64,000 nucleotides of DNA from CAVTYH01 sp963738835 (GCA_963738835.1 CAVTYH010000001.1:1488001-1552000); one strand, 5' to 3'. Positions 30,657-39,454 are shown, counted from the first letter of the stretch. Translations and numbers: made by a program. Notes: generated by a model not told the origin, from the sequence alone.

Positions 30657-31463
30657 TCAAGCAGCCCGACGACGTTCGCGCGACCGGCCGTGTTTGCCTT
30701 CTTGCTGTGTTTGAATGAAGCTCAAAAGCTCGTTCACAGGCGGCAAGAGCTTGTCGTTGTTTCGCAGAATTTCGCGAGCATGATCCAGCCCGACTTTGGC
30801 CCGATACAACAGCCGGTGCGTTTCCGAGAGACTGTGGATTGCTTCGGCGGAAAAATTATTGCGTTTCAGTGCCACCACGTTAATGCATCGCGGCCGAGCT
30901 GGCTGGCCTTCGCACAACATAAAGGGGGGCACATCGTGAATTACCCGTGCCAATCCAGCGACAAACGCATAGCGGCCGATGGTCGTAAAATGATGCACGC
31001 CAATTCCGCCGCTCAGCGTGGCATGATCGTAAATGTGTACATGCCCACCCAACAACGTGGCGTTGGCCATGATGATGTGATCGCCTAACTTACAATCGTG
31101 CGCCACATGACTGCAGGCCATAAAGAAATTATAGCTGCCAATGCGTGTGACGCCGTCTTCTTTCTCGCTGGCCCGATTGACGGTGACCCCTTCGCGCAGG
31201 ATGTTGTGATCGCCGATGATTACTTGCGTATCGGTGCCACGATAACTGACATCTTGCGGATTAGCGCCGACGACGACGCCGGGGAACAAGTGGTTGTATT
31301 GACCCAGCGTCACTCGGCCCATCAACGTCACATTGTTTTCTAGCCGCGTGCCGGCGCCGATCTTGACATCGGGTCCGATGACACAGAATGGGCCAATCTG
31401 CACGTCATCGCCGATTTCGGCTTGGGGATCAATCACAACATGCTTGGAAATATTCGTCGCCAT
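30657..31463 (-). CDS. lpxA: Acyl-ACP--UDP-N-acetylglucosamine O-acyltransferase
   Basis: First enzyme of lipid A synthesis, moving a 3-hydroxyacyl chain from ACP to UDP-GlcNAc. The 268-residue protein has a left-handed parallel beta helix built of hexapeptide repeats (IGDDVQIGPFCVIGPDVKIG and further turns), the catalytic-His region ACSHVAHDCKLGDH, and the C-terminal helical domain (RLLYRAKVGLDHAREIL). I set the start at ATG 31463 (MATNISKHVVI); the open frame upstream is lpxC read out of frame. It lies 14 bp after lpxC and should be co-transcribed. Confidence 0.94.
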   Translation of the reverse strand: MATNISKHVVIDPQAEIGDDVQIGPFCVIGPDVKIGAGTRLENNVTLMGRVTLGQYNHLFPGVVVGANPQDVSYRGTDTQVIIGDHNILREGVTVNRASEKEDGVTRIGSYNFFMACSHVAHDCKLGDHIIMANATLLGGHVHIYDHATLSGGIGVHHFTTIGRYAFVAGLARVIHDVPPFMLCEGQPARPRCINVVALKRNNFSAEAIHSLSETHRLLYRAKVGLDHAREILRNNDKLLPPVNELLSFIQTQQEGKHGRSRERRRAA

Positions 31464-31477
31464 CGCGCTTAATCTTC

Positions 31478-32356
31478 TCAGGCAGATTTTCGGCGTCCGT
31501 GAATCTTCTCGCCTTCCGCGAGCAGCACGCGCACCATTTCGGCATTTAAGCGATGGCCGCTGCGGTGAGCGATGACACTGCCGATGACGTCGCACCCGGC
31601 CAGCGCGAAGTCGCCGACCAGATCGAGAGCTTTGTGCCGGGCGCATTCGTCGCGGAAACGAAGTTCGTTGTCGATCGGGCCGTTGGCGTCGAACACCAGC
31701 AAATCGGCCAATGTGGCTCGCTTCCCAAGCCCTTGTGCCAACAGCCAATCGGCTTCTTCTTTGAGCATGAAAGTCCGCGCCGCGGCCAGCTCGTGGCGGA
31801 ACGTCGTGGGATTTATGGGCAATTGGATGGTTTGCCGGCCAATACCGCCGGACGGTCCGTAGTCCACGCGGAACCGCACCGTCAATTCTGGGGTTATCGC
31901 GGGCCGGACTTCGATCCAGCAATCGTCATCACCCAAGCGGGTAATTTCTCGAACGATGATTTGTGATCGCAGGGCCGATTGCACGACGATGCCGGCGGAT
32001 TCCAAAGCTTCCACAAGTTTCAGGCTGGAACCATCGAGCCCCGGCATTTCCGCTTGGTTCACCCAGACTTCGCAATTGTCGATATGCATTCCGGCAAATG
32101 CCGCCAGAATGTGCTCGACCATTTCCACACTAGCGCCGTTGTGCTGCAAAACCGTGCGACGTGGAACTTCAACTCGATGTGCCACATCAGCGGGAATGCG
32201 AACGGACGGCGACAAATCGCTGCGGACAAACACAATGCCGCTTTCGGCGGCTGCAGGCCGGAATTCGACGCGCACGTCGCGGCCGGTCCAATAGCCGAAG
32301 CCTTCCACTGCGACCGCACTGCCAATGGTCCGTTCGTTTCGTTGGGCGTAACTCAA
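31478..32356 (-). CDS. lpxC: UDP-3-O-acyl-N-acetylglucosamine deacetylase
   Basis: Zinc amidase that commits UDP-GlcNAc derivatives to lipid A. The N-terminus QRNERTIGSAVAVEGFGYW is typical. Zinc and catalytic motifs are VEMVEHILAAF (His82 counting from the chosen start), ARHKALDLVGDFAL (His and Asp), and a final IAHRSGHRLN. There is no ATG. I chose TTG 32356 because family similarity begins at once after it. The frame stays open to 32479, so a longer form is possible. Length about 292 residues. Downstream of ompH and directly upstream of lpxA, it belongs to the envelope operon. Confidence 0.92.
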   Translation of the reverse strand: MSYAQRNERTIGSAVAVEGFGYWTGRDVRVEFRPAAAESGIVFVRSDLSPSVRIPADVAHRVEVPRRTVLQHNGASVEMVEHILAAFAGMHIDNCEVWVNQAEMPGLDGSSLKLVEALESAGIVVQSALRSQIIVREITRLGDDDCWIEVRPAITPELTVRFRVDYGPSGGIGRQTIQLPINPTTFRHELAAARTFMLKEEADWLLAQGLGKRATLADLLVFDANGPIDNELRFRDECARHKALDLVGDFALAGCDVIGSVIAHRSGHRLNAEMVRVLLAEGEKIHGRRKSA

Positions 32357-32501
32357 GATTTCGCTCGCCGATTGGTCAACGAAGATGTTCCACAACAGAA
32401 GAGAGAGATAAGTGGCCGATGCGCTCGGCAGGCAGGAGTGTTCCGATCCCACCTGGCCGCGTGCATCGACCAACGCCAAGGTATCGACGTTCGCCGAAGC
32501 G

Positions 32502-33245
32502 CTATCGAGTGCGATTCGGCGGCGGCATCACTCCGATGGGACCGTTCGATGGCCCGGCGGACCGATTCAAATCTTGCAGGATGTACGGCGTGATATCCAT
32601 CCGCGGATCGTAGTAGACGATGGGCTTGTTGATGCTCCGCAAAATATCGTCGCGATTGTTCGCATCAACTTGATCGCCGTTGAATCGCAACACCATCGCG
32701 ATGTTGTTCTTGGTCGCGAACAGTTTTACGGCATCCTCGATTTCACGCGAGACGTTGTAGTAGATTTTGCCTTCCTGCTCCATGAAGTCTTTCTTCTGCA
32801 GGTTGACTTTCACTTGCAGGTCGCCTTGCTTCTTGAGCAAATCGGCTTCCATGCGCTTGTAATCGGGCGAGCCCGGATTGAATTGCTTCATTTGCTCGAC
32901 CGATTTTTTCATTTCTTCCTGAGCAGCTTTTACGTCGTTCTCTGCCGCATCGACCTTTTGCTTCATGATGTCCATCTGCTGCTTGAAGCGTGCGTGGTTC
33001 TTGAAGATGTAGGCGACATCGATGACAGCCATGCCGTTAATGCCCAATCCGCCAGCGGGAGCACCGGCGTGCGGCACTGCGGCACCAGGTATCGCCGCAG
33101 GATTGTACTGCCCACCTCCCACGGCAGGTGCTTGAGGGGAAAACTGCGGGTTGCCGCCCGGAACTTGTCCAAACGCCGGCGTAGCAAACCCGGCTAGTAC
33201 CGCCAGAGCGGCCGCCCAGGCGACCGAAGAGAAATTCGTCCTCAC
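32502..33245 (-). CDS. OmpH/Skp-family periplasmic chaperone
   Basis: A 247-residue secreted protein with an N-terminal signal peptide (VAWAAALAVLAGFATPAFG). A Pro/Gly/Ala-rich spacer of about 45 residues leads into the OmpH domain: MAVIDVAYIFKNHARFKQQM, then a long coiled coil (MKQKVDAAENDVKAAQEEM and onward) and the C-terminal YYNVSREIEDAVKLFATKNN. Skp trimers hold unfolded outer-membrane proteins in the periplasm. Its place upstream of lpxC-lpxA follows the common ompH-lpx gene order, though lpxD and fabZ are missing from between them. Confidence 0.9.
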   Translation of the reverse strand: MRTNFSSVAWAAALAVLAGFATPAFGQVPGGNPQFSPQAPAVGGGQYNPAAIPGAAVPHAGAPAGGLGINGMAVIDVAYIFKNHARFKQQMDIMKQKVDAAENDVKAAQEEMKKSVEQMKQFNPGSPDYKRMEADLLKKQGDLQVKVNLQKKDFMEQEGKIYYNVSREIEDAVKLFATKNNIAMVLRFNGDQVDANNRDDILRSINKPIVYYDPRMDITPYILQDLNRSAGPSNGPIGVMPPPNRTR

Positions 33246-33536
33246 GTCTGCACTCCTTGCAATTTGTAGGGGCGAGTCATCCTTGACCGGCGCCGAGTTG
33301 GCTAACCAACCACGCGGGTCAAGTCAGCCGATTGCCTGTCGAGCACCCGCCCGGCAGGCCAAAAGCGGGCGGTATTGTTGCGAGAGCCCCCAAAGCCCGC
33401 AAGGCCAATAATTGACGCAGAAAGAGGGGCCTGAATCGATAAAACGGGAGGTTTCTGGGAAAGCTCCTGCAAATGATTTGTCGGTGCTCTATTCCAACCT
33501 GCGCTTTGAAGTTTATTTGTTGCAAACTGCCGCACT

Positions 33537-34295
33537 TCAGATTGAACGATTTACTTTACTTCGAAGTTTTAATCCCGAGAGTGCCAAGACACCGATTCCA
33601 GCGAGGATAAATGTTGCAGGTTCTGGTACGGCATCGACGACTCCGGGTGATCCGACATCCGTTCCACCGGCAGCTTTGAATGCCCCCAGTTGTCCAGCCA
33701 CGGCGAAGGTATATCTCGGCGAGTCGGTCGGCGAAGCCGGGTCCCAAATAGCAGCCACAGTTGCTGTTCCTCCTGCAGAAGCGCCGGCATGCCCTCCCGC
33801 TGATGGATTACCGTCAGATTTTGTAAAGCCATTGGCAGCGTAATTGATCGAGGCGGCCTTCGTGAAGCCGCCAAGCCCATCCGGCTGCCAGAGATTAACT
33901 TGGTCGTTCTGACCCAATCCTGGGCCGGCCGTGCTAATGACTTGGACCGATGGATCGACGCCCCACCAAGTTTGAAAATCTGCAACCGACAAACTTGATC
34001 CAGTAATAATCGCAGATGTCCCAGCAGGTATAAGCGTCGATGCCGGAAACGCCACAGCCTTGATGCCAGTCGGATCATTTTCGTCGTCGTCCCATTTCCA
34101 CCCACTAATGTCCAGTGACGACGCTCCAAAATTGGTCAGCTCCCAATAATCATTGGCGGTGACACCGGCACTCGGCGCTTGACTGGACTCTACTTCAGTG
34201 ATCAACAAATTGGCGGCGCGGGTTTGGACTGCGGATATTGCAACCATGGCGATGCCCGCCAAGCCTAGAACACATCGGAATCCAGTTAATCTCAT
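33537..34295 (-). CDS. PEP-CTERM protein with lamin-tail-like domain
   Basis: A 252-residue secreted protein. The signal peptide is GLAGIAMVAISAVQTRA. The mature part starts NLLITEVESSQA and continues DYWELTNFGASSLDISGWKW, the hallmark of lamin-tail (LTD) domains, an Ig-like fold found on bacterial surfaces. The end is VPEPATFILAGIGVLALSGL plus basic residues, a full PEP-CTERM signal. Exosortase would cleave and anchor or release it. The ligand is unknown. It appears monocistronic. Confidence 0.85.
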   Translation of the reverse strand: MRLTGFRCVLGLAGIAMVAISAVQTRAANLLITEVESSQAPSAGVTANDYWELTNFGASSLDISGWKWDDDENDPTGIKAVAFPASTLIPAGTSAIITGSSLSVADFQTWWGVDPSVQVISTAGPGLGQNDQVNLWQPDGLGGFTKAASINYAANGFTKSDGNPSAGGHAGASAGGTATVAAIWDPASPTDSPRYTFAVAGQLGAFKAAGGTDVGSPGVVDAVPEPATFILAGIGVLALSGLKLRSKVNRSI

Positions 34296-34651
34296 GAGCG
34301 GTCTCCTCAGGGAAGAAACAATGTTGCGGTTACTTTGCTAGTGAGCCGGTTACAATTGCTATTTATCCGGCCCAAGCTTTCCTCAATTGAATGCCAAGAC
34401 TACGCGGCAATTGTTAGAGAATGATGAGCCAGCCGTAAAATAGGTAATAAAATGCAATGCTGATTGCTAACCAGAAATCGATCGCCGATGCGGCGATCGA
34501 CTTTGTTCCCCGAGATTAATGTGCCGCTGGGCAGGTAAGTCGAATTGCCTCAATGCGACTATCTAAGCATGCCGGTGCGCGAAACGCAAACATTTGGCCG
34601 AAATCCTCGAAAAAAGTCCAGAAAAACACGGGGTTTCAGTGCCCGAACGCT
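34296..34651. other. Intergenic region between the M28 peptidase and the PEP-CTERM gene
   Basis: About 356 bases without a supported gene. It holds the promoter of the leftward PEP-CTERM gene and the hairpin at 34478-34500, which is the likely end of the M28 transcript. Confidence 0.5.
34478..34500 (-). terminator. Perfect 10-bp hairpin, possible terminator of the M28 peptidase gene
   Basis: TCGATCGCCG pairs perfectly with CGGCGATCGA across a 3-base loop. Read leftward, the stem is followed by TTTCTGGTTA, a weak U-tract. It lies about 150 bases past the peptidase stop. It could equally be a structural palindrome. Confidence 0.45.
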
Positions 34652-36814
34652 TTACCGCGGCAGGTCAAGCGTTACCTCAAACTTCAGCTCCTCGTTGCCT
34701 CGTTTCACGGTCACAATGACCCGGTCGCCGGCTTTGAATTTGCGCAGGGCGCTGTCGAAGTCGTCCAGGTTGCCGATCCGGCTTTCGCCCAACTGCACAA
34801 TGATGTCGCCCCCCTTCAACCCTGCTTTTTCCGCCGGTCCGCCTTTGGTGACGCCAGTGAGAGCATAGCCGGGCTGATCTTGCGAGAAATCGGGAATGCT
34901 GCCGAAGTACGGCCGATCTCCGCCGCGAGCGATTTGAGAGCGGCCTTTCACTTCTTTGTATGTTGGCTTCTGATCCGCCTCGGCAATGGCAACCGCGGTT
35001 TCCGCCACCATTTCGGCGATCCGCCGCATGCCTGCTGCGTTGATTTTATCGGCCGTGTCAGTGGGGCGATGGTAATCGCTGTGCGTGCCGGTGAAGAAAT
35101 GCAGCACGGGAATTTCTTTCGCATAGAACGATGAATGATCGCTCGGCCCAAATCCCTCCGGATGGCGCGTGATTTTGAACGCGAACTTTTCGTTAAGGTC
35201 GTTAAGAATCTGATCGAACTCGGTGGCGGTGCCGTTGCCGTAAATCACCAGTTTGTCGTCCACCAGACGGCCGACCATGTCCATGTTGAGCATGGCGATG
35301 GTCTTGTCGAGCGGCACCAGTGGCTCGCGCACATAGCGGGCACTGCCGAGCAGGCCGCGCTCTTCGCCGGTGAAGGCGATAAACACAACTCGACGTGGAA
35401 GTTTCTTCTCGCGGCTGGCAAGCTGACGGGCGACTTCAATCAGCGCAGCCGTGCCCGAACCGTTATCGTCGGCCCCGTGATGAATTTCGGTGGAACCGGG
35501 CGCCAGCGAGCCAGCGCCGCCGTGGCCCAGGTGATCGTAATGAGCGCCAATCACAATGGTCTCGTCGGCATGCGGGCCGTCGCCTTCCAGCACGCCAATC
35601 ACGTTCTTCACCAGCGTTTCGACACGCTGCACGGCCGTTTCGCCCTGAATTCGCCAGCCCAGCAGCTCGGCGCTGTGCGGTTTGGGCCCGTCGTCAATCT
35701 GTTTTTCCGGCGCCGCCAAATCCACGCCCAGGGCCGCCTTCATCAACGGATCGATGGCCGATCGATGCACGTGCAGCACCGGCATCCGATGCCCCTCGCT
35801 TCCCTCGCCGGCCCGAGTGAACGAGAACAGCGGATCGTCTCCCTCGCTCAGCGTCTTGGTCCGAGTGCGAATCTGGTCGGTCAACTCGTCAATTTTCTTG
35901 GCATACTCGTGTCGCTGTTTCTCGGTCGGCTGATCGAGCTTTTTCAATTCTTCGTTCACTTTGTCCAACTGATCGATCGCTTGCTGCAACCGCTTTTGCG
36001 CATTGGCAATGTTTTTTTCAACCTCGACTTCATCCGTCACCAGCAGCACCACTTCGGCGCCGTGTTCGTAAGCATTCGAAACTTTGCGGGCAATGGGGGC
36101 GTACTGCGAATCGGCGGTCCCGTCGAATGCGCTGTGCTCGTCGCTTTGCTGCGGTTCGTGTCGCAGAACGATGACCGCCTTGCCTTTGGCGTCGATGCCG
36201 GCATAGTCGTCGTAATTCAATTTCGGCGCAGTAATGCCGTAGCCGGCGAAGACCACGGGCACATCGAACTTGCCCGAGCCGCCAATCGCCAGCGGCGAAA
36301 AATCGGCGTTGAATTTCCACTCGGTCGGTATTGATTCGACGGGTGCTTTGCCTGCATCCTTATTTTCCCTGCTAGCCGGCCCAACCAGCGTGAGAGTGTT
36401 TTTCTCCGCCGGCCCTAACTTGGAACTGGTCGTCAGCGTGAATTTCTGAAACGGCGTGCCGTCGTACAAATCGGTCTTCAGGCCGATTGTACGAAACTGC
36501 TCGGCAATGTAATCGGCCGCCAGATTGATGCCCTTCGTGTCGAGCCCGCGCCCTTCCAGTTCATCAGAGGCCAGATACTGCACTTCCGCGGCCAACCGCG
36601 CCTCCGTGGCGGCATTGGCCGAAGCATTCGCTTCCGCCGCCATCACCGGCCGGCTGATCGACATGACCCATGCCAACAGCAAGCAGAACCCGACCCATGA
36701 ACCGCTGGCACGACGGATAGGTGGCTCTGCTGCGACGGTCCTAAGCCCCCTCGCCCATTGTGGGAGAGGGTTGGGGTGAGGGGTACCGACAATATTGTTA
36801 AACGCTTTGAACAT
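34652..36814 (-). CDS. Secreted M28-family aminopeptidase with PA insert and C-terminal PDZ domain
   Basis: A zinc exopeptidase of about 720 residues. The signal peptide hydrophobic core is WVGFCLLLAWVMS with cleavage likely after RPVMA. Next come an N-terminal helical part, a PA-type insert, and a coiled-coil stretch (KRLQQAIDQLDKVNEELKKL). The M28 zinc core is VIGAHYDHLGHGG, HHGADDNGSGTAALIEVARQ, FTGEERGLLGS, MLNMDMVGR and HSDYHRPTDTADKIN, with all metal-binding residues visible. A PDZ domain (GYALTGVTKGGPAEKAGLKG) closes the protein. The best start is ATG 36814; no start codon lies between it and the signal core except an internal Met. The first 30 codons contain a dispersed intergenic repeat (36745-36785). 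Confidence 0.9.
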   Translation of the reverse strand: MFKAFNNIVGTPHPNPLPQWARGLRTVAAEPPIRRASGSWVGFCLLLAWVMSISRPVMAAEANASANAATEARLAAEVQYLASDELEGRGLDTKGINLAADYIAEQFRTIGLKTDLYDGTPFQKFTLTTSSKLGPAEKNTLTLVGPASRENKDAGKAPVESIPTEWKFNADFSPLAIGGSGKFDVPVVFAGYGITAPKLNYDDYAGIDAKGKAVIVLRHEPQQSDEHSAFDGTADSQYAPIARKVSNAYEHGAEVVLLVTDEVEVEKNIANAQKRLQQAIDQLDKVNEELKKLDQPTEKQRHEYAKKIDELTDQIRTRTKTLSEGDDPLFSFTRAGEGSEGHRMPVLHVHRSAIDPLMKAALGVDLAAPEKQIDDGPKPHSAELLGWRIQGETAVQRVETLVKNVIGVLEGDGPHADETIVIGAHYDHLGHGGAGSLAPGSTEIHHGADDNGSGTAALIEVARQLASREKKLPRRVVFIAFTGEERGLLGSARYVREPLVPLDKTIAMLNMDMVGRLVDDKLVIYGNGTATEFDQILNDLNEKFAFKITRHPEGFGPSDHSSFYAKEIPVLHFFTGTHSDYHRPTDTADKINAAGMRRIAEMVAETAVAIAEADQKPTYKEVKGRSQIARGGDRPYFGSIPDFSQDQPGYALTGVTKGGPAEKAGLKGGDIIVQLGESRIGNLDDFDSALRKFKAGDRVIVTVKRGNEELKFEVTLDLPR
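36745..36785 (-). repeat. Dispersed CCCTCACCCC-type palindromic repeat, copy 1
   Basis: Read on the minus strand it is CCCTCACCCC-AACCCTCTCCCACAATGGGCGAGGGG, with internal inverted symmetry (CCCTC...GAGGG). It lies inside the predicted N-terminal coding region of the M28 peptidase, giving the odd peptide TPHPNPLPQWARG. Copies 2 and 3 are at 37072-37112 and 45500-45538. Confidence 0.75.
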
Positions 36815-36880
36815 ATTGATTCGCTTATCTAATGGTTGATTCCTCGCAACTGTTCCGACGATCGAACGCTGCGAAGAAAA

Positions 36881-36962
36881 TTTTCGGAAAACGGGGAAAA
36901 CCGTCGTAAACGGTGGAAACGGTAATAATCGGCGGAAAACGGTAATAAACCGTGAAAACGGC
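36881..36962. repeat. Short degenerate tandem repeat (about 20-bp units)
   Basis: Three to four imperfect units related to TAATAATCGGCGGAAAACGG. The clearest copies are 36923-36942 and 36943-36962, with partial units from 36881. It is non-coding and sits upstream of the M28 peptidase start. Confidence 0.5.
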
Positions 36963-37071
36963 AAAGCGAGTTTGTCCAATCCGCAGGTGCCGTCTCCGTT
37001 CGGCTGTGGCACCGGCCGGATACCTCCAGTATATCCGCACCGCCTGTGGAAACTGTAGCCACCCTGCTTCC

Positions 37072-37112
37072 TCTCTCTCGCCCCTTGTGAGAGAGGGCCG
37101 GGGTGAGGGGTA
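37072..37112 (-). repeat. Dispersed CCCTCACCCC-type palindromic repeat, copy 2
   Basis: On the minus strand it reads CCCTCACCCCGGCCCTCTCT followed by CACAAGGGGCGAGAGAGAGG. It has the same core as copies 1 and 3 and is intergenic. Confidence 0.75.
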
Positions 37113-37370
37113 AGCGGCATTCTGATAGATTTGCCTTTACACAGCCCGCCGATTCGCAAATTGCCCAGCGCGGCAAGATTCCGGCGTGCAAATCTGATCG
37201 ACTCAACGTCCATTTCGGAGTGGTTTACGTTGGAAGTAAGCAGGGCGCAGGGATAGGGAGCAGGTGAAGATTCAAAAAAAACACCAGACGACCTAGCACC
37301 AAGACACCCAATTGTATCTTATAATGAACGGATGATTCGTTGTCAAGATGGTTTTTAGGCCACTGGCGTC

Positions 37371-39179
37371 TTAATCAGAATGGTGTTGCGCGGAACCGAG
37401 TGCGCCAAAATGGGTGGTAGTTGATTTGCCGGAGGCGGCCTCCCGTTCCCTCACAATTGCCCGGCGACGATCGCCCTCAACTTGTACGGCTTTCAAGACA
37501 CGATCCAGCGTTGCAAGTGTGTAACCGATTTGTTCATTGGCCTGCGGATACTTTGCTTTAGCAAAGTCGGTGAACATTGAATGAAGATTGATCGGATTTT
37601 GGTCAACAAACGTTACGTAGTCCTTCATCAATTTTTCAGCTCCAATCGGTTGAGCGAGCAGCTCGAAGTACTCAATATCCCGGATCGTAAAAAGCAGCAG
37701 ATGTCCAATCCGAGACTGATCAACATTTTGTTCTTGCAGCCAGTCATTTAGCTTCTGTTGAAGGTGAACGCGAACCGCATGATTTCCGAGAACCTCGTCG
37801 TAAACGATGATCGCGGGATAGATTTTGGAAACGCTGGACAAGTCAATGATCGAATCGTTACTTCGAATGGAATCGCCAGCGAGAATTCGGAACAGACTGT
37901 TCGCGAGTTGTCCAATGCCCTTTCGGTCTTTGCCGAATTTCGCGAGCTGATCATCGATTGCTTTCGTTGTTTCGCCGCTGCTCATCGCGTAGCGTTGGCG
38001 GTTCGTCAAAATGCTTGTTTTGCATTCAAATAAAACTGCTATCGAAGGCCACACGAGAAGTCCATCGCCCGCTTCATCCTTCTCGGAACCTACAAATCGA
38101 ATGGGGGCATAAAAGGTATTGGCAAGAACGGTTGACCGTGGAGCAAAACGGGTAATCAGCTGTTCAATGTATCGCTCAAAAATTCTGCCGAAGAATTGCC
38201 TAAATCTCGCAGGCGAAACGGCGACGAGCAAAAGTTCATAAATCCCCTGTACGAAGAAATTCCTAAACATATGCAAATCCGGACATACATACTTCTGATG
38301 GGTTTTTTCGATCAGAGGTTTTTGCGAGAGCGGAGTGAAGTCATTGGCCCAAGATTGCCTCGGGCTTCCTAGAAGTCGAGCGGCAGCCTCGTCAGGCGTG
38401 GCGCTTATGAGGGCAAGTGATTTTGAGACATGCTCTTCAGAGAACCATCCTTGGAAGACAAGGCTGGGATCATAAACGGCAGCTTTGGGAAGTTCTTCGA
38501 CTGCCGCTTCAGCGAATTTGTAATAGATAATCGTGGCGAACAGCATGAACTCCCGCAGTGGAATTCCGAATTTAGCTTCAAATACCTGGTCAAGCGTTTT
38601 ATCGAGTCCCAGCGATGCGGCGAATTGTCGCATGGCTGGTTCTTCCGGAATTTCCAACCAAAATAACTGTGCGCGTGCGAAAACCTCATGCATTGGCCGA
38701 AGATCTGTGAAGCTGATAAGCGCCGTGATGAGCCAACTGAGCGTCTTAGCCTCCTCCGGATCGTGCCCGTGGACGATTTCGACCTGCTTCAACAAGTCGT
38801 TGGCCATCAAGCAGCATTTGCCAAATGCTTGTCGGAGAGTATCTTCGGACGACGGTTCGATATCGTCTTTGCAGGTTATTAGCGCCATTTGCAATACAAA
38901 CCAAAGCTGACGGCGATGAAAAAATGCACCGGTGTGCTGGCCAGTTTGAAGCGCGGTGTGGATTTCTTCGAATAGGTCACTGGGAACCAAGTGGTGAAGC
39001 AGCGACAGCTGATCACTTGGCGTCGAAGATTCTTTTCGTTCAACAATTGCTGTCATTCCAGCAACCCACCGCAGCACGTCGTCGCGCCGAATCTTCGTAA
39101 GCTCTTGGAGCAAATCAGGGAAGGTCACCTTGCGGCCGATGATCTCTTCGAGCGTTAGATAAGGTCCGATATTGCTCAT
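37371..39179 (-). CDS. Uncharacterised PD-(D/E)xK nuclease-like protein
   Basis: I do not recognise a named family for this 602-residue protein. The N-terminal 320 residues are mainly helical, with no motif I can place. From about residue 335 the pattern FFGRIFERYIEQLI, then DEAGDGLLVWPSIAVLFECK, matches the PD-(D/E)xK nuclease core: an upstream helix with Glu, Asp372, and Glu385-x-Lys387. A helical region rich in QxxK follows (KAIDDQLAKFGKDRKGIGQL). No signal peptide or membrane segment is visible, so it is cytoplasmic. It has no helicase, methylase or toxin partner beside it and is flanked by non-coding repeats. Possible roles include defence or DNA repair. The fold assignment is inference from the motif spacing. 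Confidence 0.6.
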   Translation of the reverse strand: MSNIGPYLTLEEIIGRKVTFPDLLQELTKIRRDDVLRWVAGMTAIVERKESSTPSDQLSLLHHLVPSDLFEEIHTALQTGQHTGAFFHRRQLWFVLQMALITCKDDIEPSSEDTLRQAFGKCCLMANDLLKQVEIVHGHDPEEAKTLSWLITALISFTDLRPMHEVFARAQLFWLEIPEEPAMRQFAASLGLDKTLDQVFEAKFGIPLREFMLFATIIYYKFAEAAVEELPKAAVYDPSLVFQGWFSEEHVSKSLALISATPDEAAARLLGSPRQSWANDFTPLSQKPLIEKTHQKYVCPDLHMFRNFFVQGIYELLLVAVSPARFRQFFGRIFERYIEQLITRFAPRSTVLANTFYAPIRFVGSEKDEAGDGLLVWPSIAVLFECKTSILTNRQRYAMSSGETTKAIDDQLAKFGKDRKGIGQLANSLFRILAGDSIRSNDSIIDLSSVSKIYPAIIVYDEVLGNHAVRVHLQQKLNDWLQEQNVDQSRIGHLLLFTIRDIEYFELLAQPIGAEKLMKDYVTFVDQNPINLHSMFTDFAKAKYPQANEQIGYTLATLDRVLKAVQVEGDRRRAIVREREAASGKSTTTHFGALGSAQHHSD

Positions 39180-39349
39180 CGCAGGTATCCCTTAATTCAC
39201 CTTCAGCTACATGCAGAGGCCGCATCGGGGGGTGGAGACATTGTCGTGTTCTTGTCAAGCTGGGAGTGTTACAGTACTGCACCAGGTAGAAAAGGTGGCG
39301 AGAACCATTTCTACGTTCTTCGAGCATCCATTTCTGTTGAGGACCTCGC

Positions 39350-39454
39350 ATGTCGATCAATTTGCGGAAGCAAATTCTGAATTGCCCGCTCGTGGGTTTG
39401 TTGCTCACGGTGGGGCCAACCGCTAACATCAAACAGGTTCGGCATGGTTGCTGA
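39350..39454 (+). pseudogene. Remnant 5' end (signal peptide) of a metallo-beta-lactamase-fold gene
   Basis: A 34-codon open frame MSINLRKQILNCPLVGLLLT that runs to a TGA at 39452-39454, overlapping the monooxygenase start. Its first 67 bases match the start of the intact metallo-beta-lactamase-fold gene at 41051 at about 58 positions, and the bases before the ATG also agree (TTGAGG). It encodes only a signal-peptide-like segment. It may be a relic of a duplicated gene whose tail is at 42952-43013, or it may now serve as a leader peptide coupled to the monooxygenase. Confidence 0.65.

Larger units (their letters stand above)
36815..37370. other. Intergenic region upstream of the M28 peptidase
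   Basis: No supported gene in this stretch. It holds the short tandem repeat at 36881-36962 and repeat copy 2 at 37072-37112. Open frames across it (reading through the repeat as PHPGPLSQGARE) have no family similarity and are not counted as genes. Past 37240 the sequence is AT-rich and could carry the terminator of the nuclease-like gene, which ends at 37371. Confidence 0.5.

Noticed and set aside
31464..31922. A 153-residue N-terminal extension of LpxA
   Set aside because: It is lpxC read in another frame. LpxA family similarity begins at the ATG at 31463, 14 bp after lpxC.
35135..36334. A 399-codon plus-strand open frame opposite the M28 peptidase
   Set aside because: Shadow of a gene with all M28 metal motifs. 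The product looks like random antisense composition.
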